The position numbers and the translations under genes are program-made. DNA of 20,040 nt from a virus. Of this stretch, positions 15,232-20,040 are shown in pieces; position 1 is the first letter of the stretch; every line of letters begins with the position of its first letter. Location: positions 1 to 20,040 of the IMG/VR virus record IMGVR_UViG_3300046000_012107. One strand, written 5' to 3'. The notes below the pieces were generated by a model. That model worked only from the letters and a program-made list of their open reading frames with translations. It had not been told where the DNA came from and ran no database searches.

Positions 15232-16137
15232 TTAGAATGGCATATCATCATCACCAAGACTTGCAATTTTTTCTGCATTTGTTTTTGGTTTCGATGTTTT
15301 AGGTTCTTCTGTTGGGACACCTACTTTTTTCGACCATTCATCATCACTTAAAATTTCATTATCAGAACCACCTTCTTCTTCATATACTACATTACTAGGT
15401 GTAGTTGCTGTTTTAGGGGTTGTTGGTAAGATATTATAATTAACCTTAGATAAGTTAGGTAAGATATCTTTTTCAATTACGTCTAAATAAAATTGTTGAT
15501 GTTTTTTATGATTTTTAATTTCAGCTTCTTCACCATCGACAATTTTTTTAATCATTGTTGGTGGGACATCTGCTTTGAAGTCATATTTCCAAGATGCTTT
15601 TGTTTTATCTTCACCACCATCTTTTGGTGCTGCGAATCTAAAAAAGTCTTTTGAACCGCTAACCCAATCTTTATCATGTCTTAAAGTAAGATTGAAATTA
15701 ATTTCTGTTTTACCGTTTTTTTGTGATTCATTTTTGATAATAGATAGTTTAATTAAACCATATGATTTAATATTTGCTAAACTATTTAGCATGGTGCTTA
15801 CCATACTGTTTACTCTACCTTCATTATTTGTAAATGGTAATTGTAGAATATAATTTTCATTATCATCATCTGTAAATGAAAATTTAACATTTGGTGCTGG
15901 AATAATCTTTCCTGTTGAATCTTTATATGTAGCTTCTGAATCAACTTTAATATCCAATAGATAGCCATGAAATGGTAGTGGATAGTTAGCTGAGTTTTTT
16001 ATTAGGGTGTGTACATATTTTCCATCCCTTTTTTCTGATAATTGGAAAAATTTTCCTAAGATAATATCGCCATTTTTTTCGGAGATAACTTTTAACCATT
16101 TTACTGGTTTTGCGGTGTTTTGTGTTTCAAATCCCAT
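15232..16137 (-). CDS. Single-stranded DNA-binding protein (gp32/SSB-like) with DDDMPF tail
   Basis: A 301-residue protein. Residues about 1-200 look like an OB-type beta-rich DNA-binding core, with basic and aromatic residues (VKWLKVISEKNG, YVHTLIKNS, LTLRHDKDWVSG) and no zinc cysteine/histidine set like that of T4 gp32. A flexible acidic linker (about 240-290) leads to KIASLGDDDMPF at 290-301. This matches the bacterial SSB C-terminal tip (DDDIPF type) used to bind partner proteins, rather than the gp32 acidic tail. It sits directly upstream of uvsX, as expected for partners, and has a strong host-type promoter, so it is probably expressed early. The start at 16137 is preceded by an AT-rich leader without SD. 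Identity as SSB rests on the tail, size and context, and the core fold is inferred. Confidence 0.8.
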   Translation of the reverse strand: MGFETQNTAKPVKWLKVISEKNGDIILGKFFQLSEKRDGKYVHTLIKNSANYPLPFHGYLLDIKVDSEATYKDSTGKIIPAPNVKFSFTDDDNENYILQLPFTNNEGRVNSMVSTMLNSLANIKSYGLIKLSIIKNESQKNGKTEINFNLTLRHDKDWVSGSKDFFRFAAPKDGGEDKTKASWKYDFKADVPPTMIKKIVDGEEAEIKNHKKHQQFYLDVIEKDILPNLSKVNYNILPTTPKTATTPSNVVYEEEGGSDNEILSDDEWSKKVGVPTEEPKTSKPKTNAEKIASLGDDDMPF

Positions 16138-16189
16138 AATTTTAATTTAATTTTTAATTTATTATTATTCACTATTAGTTTAACTATAA

Positions 16190-16219
16190 CAAAGGTAACA
16201 TTTATATTTTATATAACAA
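16190..16219 (-). promoter_or_regulatory. Bacteroidota-type promoter for ssb
   Basis: On the minus strand a TTTG with TTG at 16219-16217 is followed by exactly 19 bp and TACCTTTG (16197-16190), a perfect TAnnTTTG. It matches the Bacteroidota housekeeping promoter consensus better than any other site here. The start is expected near 16183, a leader of about 45 nt. Confidence 0.8.
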
Positions 16220-16227
16220 ATAAAATA

Positions 16228-16253
16228 TCAACTATTTTATTATAAATAGTTGA
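16228..16253. repeat. 10-bp dyad just upstream of the ssb promoter
   Basis: TCAACTATTT (16228-16237) and AAATAGTTGA (16244-16253) form a perfect 10-bp inverted repeat with a 6-nt loop. It ends 9 bp before the -33 TTG of the ssb promoter and could bind a regulator. It also contains a plus-strand TATAAATA, which is judged fortuitous. Confidence 0.5.
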
Positions 16254-16260
16254 AAAAATA

Positions 16261-16297
16261 AAAAAGTACCTTAGTTATTACAATTAAGGTACTTTTT
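16261..16297 (-). terminator. Intrinsic terminator of the sigma-factor gene
   Basis: AAAAAGTACCTTA (16261-16273) and TAAGGTACTTTTT (16285-16297) form a perfect 13-bp stem with an 11-nt loop, immediately after the stop at 16299. A-rich on one flank and T-rich on the other, it should work in both directions. Confidence 0.85.
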
Positions 16298-16298
16298 T

Positions 16299-17090
16299 TT
16301 AGCCTACAACATCTTTTTTCACCATAAAATAAAGACTTTTAAATTTAAGTATTGATTTTCTAATATCTTTTGTATCTAATCTTGTTTGTTCTTTTAAAAT
16401 ATAAAATATTTTATTTTTGGTGTATATATTTGATGTTTTTTGTTTTTTAAGTTTTCCTCTTTTAGTATACTCTAATTTTTCATCATTTTCTTCGTAGAAG
16501 AAATATTCATAATTCATTAAAATAAGTATAATAGATTCTGCTACTTTTATATCATCATCTCTTAATGTTTTATTCTCTTTAATTTCCTTTTTAAGAGCCT
16601 CTACGGTATTATTAACTATTTTGTCTAGTACATCTGCTTCGCTACTAATATTGTCGTCTATATACGCTTTATCTTTGATTTGTTGTTCAATATAATCTAA
16701 ATTATATTGACCGATATCATCATTGATAGATTCTTTTTTATTTGCTTGTAGTGAGTGTGTTTTGTAGTAGTTGTTACATATAGTACCTAAGTATGAAAAT
16801 GCTTTAACATTTTTACCATCTTTTCCTATTTTTGTATAATCGAATCCTTGTATTGCATTATATACTTGTATGTATGCTCTTGCTTCTAATTCATCTATAC
16901 CGCAACTACCTACATATCTGGGGTATTTTTGTAATAAACCTTTTACTAATTTTTCGATAGGTTCGTGAAGATATTTTGTATAGATATAATTTTTTTCATC
17001 ATTATCTTTTGAGGATAAATATTCTATAACAGCTTTTTCTTCTTTTTCCCCGAAGTAATTTTCTTTTTCAGGTTTTTTTAATTTAGACAT
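16299..17090 (-). CDS. Late-transcription sigma factor (T4 gp55-like)
   Basis: A 263-residue protein resembling the divergent T4 gp55 family, which directs RNA polymerase to TATAAATA. The recognisable part is residues about 15-120. It has a helical start (EEKAVIEYLSS), the region-2-like stretch GIDELEARAYIQVYNAIQGF followed by DYTK, and KAFSYLGTICNNYYKTHSLQANKK (about 96-119). This has the A...I.GF(D)..K...A(Y/F)......N layout of sigma region 2. The C-terminal half is charged and helical (EALKKEIKENKTLRDD, then KLKKQKTSNIYTKNK) and may hold a polymerase or clamp contact. The presence of two TATAAATA promoters at the virion genes supports the role. The gene is preceded by a middle-type element and a long leader, and followed directly by a terminator. 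The gp33 and gp45 partners must be elsewhere if they exist. Confidence 0.7.
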   Translation of the reverse strand: MSKLKKPEKENYFGEKEEKAVIEYLSSKDNDEKNYIYTKYLHEPIEKLVKGLLQKYPRYVGSCGIDELEARAYIQVYNAIQGFDYTKIGKDGKNVKAFSYLGTICNNYYKTHSLQANKKESINDDIGQYNLDYIEQQIKDKAYIDDNISSEADVLDKIVNNTVEALKKEIKENKTLRDDDIKVAESIILILMNYEYFFYEENDEKLEYTKRGKLKKQKTSNIYTKNKIFYILKEQTRLDTKDIRKSILKFKSLYFMVKKDVVG

Positions 17091-17222
17091 TTAAATAATA
17101 TTCATTATAAAAAAAATTAGGTTAAAAAATAGTTTAAAATAATATATAAAATATTGTATTATTTAAAAATATATAAAAATATATAAAACTATTTTAAAAA
17201 TATTGTTTCTAATTATTATATA
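17091..17222 (-). other. Long AU-rich leader of the sigma-factor gene
   Basis: About 125 nt between the predicted start (near 17216) and the ATG at 17090 hold almost only A and T. The arms AAAATAGTTT (17126-17135) and AAACTATTTT (17186-17195) are perfect complements, and short ATATATTTTT repeats lie between them. No small ORF or second promoter is evident. Confidence 0.4.
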
Positions 17223-17258
17223 CAAATGTAAGTAAAATATTTGAATAATCCTATTATT
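17223..17258 (-). promoter_or_regulatory. Middle-type promoter candidate (copy 2) before the sigma-factor gene
   Basis: The minus strand has AATAATAGGATTATT (17258-17244), a 13-bp spacer and TACATTTG (17230-17223), a perfect -7 box. There is no TTG at -33; the 15-bp dyad sits there instead. It matches copy 1 (11012-11047) at 32 of 36 positions. Confidence 0.65.
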
Positions 17259-17282
17259 GTTTCATTTATTTTACTTACATTT
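17224..17282. repeat. 16-bp inverted repeat enclosing the middle-type promoter
   Basis: AAATGTAAGTAAAATA (17224-17239) and TATTTTACTTACATTT (17267-17282) are perfect complements with a 27-nt loop that holds the dyad. It lies just after the stop of the glycosyltransferase gene at 17289. The T-run (17280-17287) follows the plus-strand stem only, so as a minus-strand terminator it is weak. It may serve as both terminator and promoter. Confidence 0.7.
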
Positions 17283-17288
17283 TTTTTA

Positions 17289-18086
17289 TTAAGATAAAAT
17301 ATATTCTACTTTTCTTTCATCGGTAAAGTAGTATTCTTTTTTTGCCGTTTCATACCAGAATGTAACTTCTTCTTGTGTGATACCACGTTTATTTAAAATA
17401 TCTAAATAAGAGCCTTCTCTATTATTTCTATGTAATAATCCAATTTTAGGGATTGTATAAATAATTTGGTCATTAAATGTTGCTCTTAGTAAATATTCAT
17501 AGATAAAACTAATACTTAGTGAACTTTTAAAACCATTAATAATATTAAAGTCTTCTGTTTTATACATACCACCTGTAACTAATAATAATGTTAATTTATC
17601 TAACATTTTATTTGTAACAACACCAATTTTACCATCTTGATAAAAGCCTTTTGAAAATGCTTCTGTGTCAGTAAATTTCATGAAATTGTCTTTATTGTCA
17701 GTTTCTACAATAATAGGTAAAAATAGTGATACATTTGTATATGCTTTTGAATATTTATTATAATTTTTAAGGGCGTTATCACTTAATTCATCATCAAGTT
17801 CCAATGGAATAAAATATTCTGTAACACATTTTTCTTTTGCAAAGAAATTGATTTGTGAACAGTAATCACTATTACCTTTATTAATAATAACGTTTAAGTT
17901 ATATTTTTTTACTAAATCATTTATATCATATTCTTTAACTTCTTTTGTAAGAACAAGATTGATTGATTTTGGTGTAAAGTTATTTTTATCAATTGATTCC
18001 AATGCTTTTTCAAGAAAAACTTTATCATCTTTTGTAAGTTCATTAATTGGTATTACAATTGAGATATTTTCTAAAATTTCTTTCAT
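17289..18086 (-). CDS. GT-A fold glycosyltransferase (GT2-like)
   Basis: A 265-residue protein. The N-terminus ENISIVIPINELTKDDKVFL is the typical GT2 opening strand. The nucleotide-sugar region shows ELDDEL (96-101; D98, D99), which matches the DxD-type metal site. The acceptor part has LLLVTGGMYKTEDFNIINGF (168-187), matching the GG.....(F)...GGF pattern, and a later H-R-N-N-R segment. It would move a sugar from an NDP-sugar to an unknown acceptor; glycosylated DNA bases or virion proteins are both known phage targets. It follows the GT-B gene by 32 bp and may work in series with it. No hydroxymethylase or other base-modifying enzyme is in the window. Confidence 0.7.
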   Translation of the reverse strand: MKEILENISIVIPINELTKDDKVFLEKALESIDKNNFTPKSINLVLTKEVKEYDINDLVKKYNLNVIINKGNSDYCSQINFFAKEKCVTEYFIPLELDDELSDNALKNYNKYSKAYTNVSLFLPIIVETDNKDNFMKFTDTEAFSKGFYQDGKIGVVTNKMLDKLTLLLVTGGMYKTEDFNIINGFKSSLSISFIYEYLLRATFNDQIIYTIPKIGLLHRNNREGSYLDILNKRGITQEEVTFWYETAKKEYYFTDERKVEYILS

Positions 18087-18118
18087 TTTATATATTTTAT
18101 TTTATATTTATTAGTTAT

Positions 18119-19186
18119 TTATACAGTTTCTGTTGTGGTTTGAACTGGTTCAAGATATCTATTGAATTCTAATACTCTTTTGTTGAAGAAATATTTGTAT
18201 GTATCTTCAATTGATTTATTTGAATTTTCGATAGTATATTTTGAAGCTGTTTCTCTCATTTCATTGTAGAAACTATCATCGATTTTATCTTGAATAAAAT
18301 CTTCAATAAAATTTGCAATTAGTGTTGGCATTTGAAGAATATCATTTGTCCAGTAACCATTTTTTTCTGTAATATATTCTGGTCTTAAATCTGGGATAAA
18401 GCCAATTGGTACTGAACCGCATTTCATTGCTTCGATTGGTGTTGTACCAAAACTAGCGATTCTATCAATCCATAATGTTGCGGCTGATTTTGACATTTTA
18501 TCAGCAAATTCACTTCTTTTTGTTGGTCTTAAATCTTCAAAAGAAACAAATCTATAATGTGGGTATTTTAGATAAAATAATTTAAATACTTTACTAGCTT
18601 CTTGTGGATTTCTAGTTATAAAAGAAATAATTAAATCTTTTGGTTTAGTTGGTTCTTTAAAATATTCTGGAATACCGATTGTATAATTTTTTACATCATA
18701 ATTTTGTGACATATTAGTTTTAACAAATTCAGTTAAATTTTCATTTGTGGTAATTACATTAGTAATACCATATTTATCACCCCATTGTTCACCTGGTAGT
18801 AAACCTTTTAATCCATTTTCATATGATTGTAAAAGAACAACTTTACCACAATTCAATTGAGTGATTTGTTCCATTACATTAGTAAAGATTTCAGGGATAA
18901 TTAGGAAATCTTCAACTGAAATATTAAAATTAACTTTTGATGAAATATGTGGTAATACTTTCAAATCGTCATCTAACCATTCTGGTACAACATATTCATC
19001 TGTATCTGTTAAAATTTGTGAATCATATCCAAGTCCTCTTAGGATTTTAACATGATTATAAATTTCGATTACAGATGCACAAGCAGCATCTGGTTGAATC
19101 ATAAAAAACATTACTTTAAAATTTTTATTTAAAATGTTTTCTTTTGATAATTTAATTTTTTCTAATTTTTCATTTAATTCACTCAT
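18119..19186 (-). CDS. GT-B fold glycosyltransferase (GT4-like)
   Basis: A 355-residue protein. After a short charged N-terminus comes a Rossmann-like strand KVMFFMIQPDAACASVIEIY and the helix VKILRGLGYDSQILTDTD, the usual N-terminal acceptor domain of GT-B enzymes. The donor domain carries LIISFITRNPQEASKVFKLF and the signature FGTTPIEAMKCGSVPIG (246-262; E252), the EX7E-like motif of GT4 enzymes that binds the nucleotide sugar. It lies between the HAD-like gene (10 bp upstream) and the GT-A gene, so a small sugar-transfer operon is likely. The acceptor is not shown. Confidence 0.8.
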   Translation of the reverse strand: MSELNEKLEKIKLSKENILNKNFKVMFFMIQPDAACASVIEIYNHVKILRGLGYDSQILTDTDEYVVPEWLDDDLKVLPHISSKVNFNISVEDFLIIPEIFTNVMEQITQLNCGKVVLLQSYENGLKGLLPGEQWGDKYGITNVITTNENLTEFVKTNMSQNYDVKNYTIGIPEYFKEPTKPKDLIISFITRNPQEASKVFKLFYLKYPHYRFVSFEDLRPTKRSEFADKMSKSAATLWIDRIASFGTTPIEAMKCGSVPIGFIPDLRPEYITEKNGYWTNDILQMPTLIANFIEDFIQDKIDDSFYNEMRETASKYTIENSNKSIEDTYKYFFNKRVLEFNRYLEPVQTTTETV

Positions 19187-19196
19187 TGTATTTTAT

Positions 19197-19760
19197 TTAT
19201 TTTAATAATTTAAGTATAATTTTAGGTAAATCTTTTATTTCTCTAATAGAATATTCGGTAGAGATATTTTTATTGTATTCCATATCTAGTTTTACAACTA
19301 CCATACCATCTTTCTTAACTGACAATATTTTTGGATTACTTGAAAGCAATATAGAACAATTTTCTGTAATTTCCAAATTATTTTTAAAGAATTTTATTTC
19401 ATCGGACTGAATGACATGTTTTGCTAAAAAATATAATGTTGTTGGTTGTGCTTTGTATTGTTCAGTAGTACATAATCTAACTAAATAACCTTGGTCATTT
19501 AAAAATTGTTTTACTTTATTATAGTCTTGCGAACAACCTTGATAACATTCTGTTGCCATGCCGAGTAATTCAAATTGATTTTCTAAATGTAAAAATTCTT
19601 CTTCTTCCTTTTTATTAAAAAAATATCTATTAATATCATAAGGATTTAAATCAGTTATTTTATCTCTATCTGGATATGTTTGTTCATATAAATATATAAA
19701 TGTACCTGAATAATCTCTTATTACATCATCAATACAAATATTAATTATTTTTTGTTCCAT
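19197..19760 (-). CDS. HAD-like (5'-nucleotidase-like) protein, probably degenerate
   Basis: A 187-residue protein. The start KIINICIDDVIRDYSGTFIY looks like motif I of phage HAD-type nucleotidases (hhhDxDxVxRDF). Aligned on VxRD, the first Asp is replaced by Cys9 or shifted, so the nucleophile may be missing. Later, YLVRLCTTEQYKAQPTTLYF (about 92-111) fits the motif II region, with Thr in LCTTE, and ILLSSNPKILSVKKDGMVVV fits motif IV-like SxNPxxL, where the usual Asp pair is absent. A structural or regulatory role is therefore possible. The gene starts 3 bp after the PhoH stop and is in one operon with the glycosyltransferases. The family call is by eye and tentative; alternatives are an unrelated Rossmann-like protein. 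Confidence 0.45.
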   Translation of the reverse strand: MEQKIINICIDDVIRDYSGTFIYLYEQTYPDRDKITDLNPYDINRYFFNKKEEEEFLHLENQFELLGMATECYQGCSQDYNKVKQFLNDQGYLVRLCTTEQYKAQPTTLYFLAKHVIQSDEIKFFKNNLEITENCSILLSSNPKILSVKKDGMVVVKLDMEYNKNISTEYSIREIKDLPKIILKLLK

Positions 19761-19763
19761 AAA

Positions 19764-20040
19764 TTATCCTTTTAATATTTTCTTACCCCAAAAGTTAGTG
19801 GTTTCTTTATTATTATTTATTTGTTCATCTTTATATTGTTCGTATCTTTCAACAACTTCAATAAGAAATGGACTTCTCATTATATCTTTAGTAGAAAATT
19901 CAAATATTTTAATATCTTTAATATCTTTAACCATATTAATAAAATCTAGTAATTTAACATCTCTTCGTTTGATATCGAATTGTGAAACGTCTCCCATAAT
20001 AATTGCCTTGCTCTCTCTTCCTGTACGTGTTAACCATATT
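19764..20040 (-). CDS. phoH: PhoH-like ATPase, C-terminal part (5' end beyond window)
   Basis: The open frame continues to the right edge, so at least 91 C-terminal residues are visible and the Walker A part lies outside. The first visible residues read IWLTRTGRESKAIIMGDVSQ followed by FD, matching the PhoH signature (FLTRIGxxSKxVxTGDxxQxD). An internal ATG at 19997 is not the true start. The remainder (about residues 24-91) contains KDIKIFEFSTKDIMRSPFLI, the typical PhoH end with a conserved VR(H/S)P-like RSP. PhoH proteins are P-loop NTPases very common in T4-like phages, with proposed RNA or DNA roles. It leads the operon of the HAD-like and glycosyltransferase genes. Confidence 0.85.
   Translation of the reverse strand, partial: IWLTRTGRESKAIIMGDVSQFDIKRRDVKLLDFINMVKDIKDIKIFEFSTKDIMRSPFLIEVVERYEQYKDEQINNNKETTNFWGKKILKG

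Noticed and set aside
15575-15853. Plus-strand 92-codon frame inside the ssb gene
   Set aside because: Fully antisense to ssb with no leader or promoter.
16241-16248. Plus-strand TATAAATA inside the dyad upstream of ssb
   Set aside because: It reads antisense into the sigma gene and meets the strong bidirectional terminator at 16261-16297 within 15 bp. The octamer is expected by chance several times in DNA this AT-rich.
18861-19410. Plus-strand frames over the glycosyltransferase and HAD-like genes
   Set aside because: Antisense to well-supported genes; no start signals or motifs.
1-20040. Stop-codon reassignment (TAG or TGA recoding), as in some Bacteroidota gut phages
   Set aside because: All conserved proteins are full length under the standard code, TGA is used as a stop in the overlapping tiny genes, and I saw no gene interrupted by an in-frame TAG.
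1-20040. tRNA genes, CRISPR arrays, insertion sequences, integrase or attachment sites
   Set aside because: No cloverleaf-like GC-rich segment, regularly spaced repeats, transposase or recombinase motif was seen on either strand.

Overview
This window is a stretch of a very AT-rich, densely coding double-stranded DNA phage genome. It carries a T4-type replication, recombination and late-transcription module: a DnaB/gp41-like helicase, a T4 RNase H-like 5' exonuclease, a UvsX-like recombinase, a gp32/SSB-like protein with a bacterial SSB-type tail, a gp55-like late sigma factor and a PhoH-like ATPase. Next to it is a strand-switched tail-fibre cassette. Two intergenic promoters match the Bacteroidota consensus (TTG, 19-20 bp, TAnnTTTG), starts lack Shine-Dalgarno sequences and follow A-rich leaders, and the fibre repeats are of a kind common in Bacteroidota phages. 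The best guess is therefore a T4-related myovirus of a Bacteroidota (Flavobacteriia-like) host. The host assignment is inference.

Layout. Positions 1-2913 (minus strand) hold an operon read from a host-type promoter: a small UVR-motif protein, a metallophosphoesterase with helix-turn-helix-like N-terminal units, a tiny membrane protein and an unknown protein cut by the window edge. Positions 3069-4430 (minus) encode a probable virion structural protein. Positions 4503-8737 (plus) are the cassette: a 1036-residue tail fibre, a 28-codon ORF, a 162-residue unknown protein and a one-TM coiled-coil protein. The 72-bp gap between these two blocks holds two face-to-face copies of the T4 late promoter core TATAAATA. 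Positions 8773-17090 (minus) are the replication and transcription block. In order of transcription it runs: late sigma factor, SSB, UvsX, a repeat-rich putative homing endonuclease, three tiny overlapping genes (two membrane, one zinc ribbon), RNase H-like exonuclease, a 204-residue unknown protein, helicase. Positions 17289-20040 (minus) hold PhoH (partial), a HAD-like protein and two glycosyltransferases.

Regulation. Most transcription units end in clear stem-loops. Besides the two host-type promoters and the two late-type cores, I see a pair of matching elements at 11012-11047 and 17223-17258 (32 of 36 bases identical). Each has the dyad AATAATAGGATTATT where a -33 box should be, and a -7-like hexamer 13 bp downstream. 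The arrangement resembles T4 MotA-dependent middle promoters, where an activator box replaces the upstream element. One copy precedes the late sigma factor gene and the other precedes the 204-residue unknown gene. A plausible cascade is: host promoters (SSB, UVR/phosphoesterase operon), then middle-like promoters (sigma factor and others), then TATAAATA late promoters (virion genes). This cascade is the most interesting inference from the window.

I saw no tRNA, rRNA, CRISPR array, insertion sequence or integrase.
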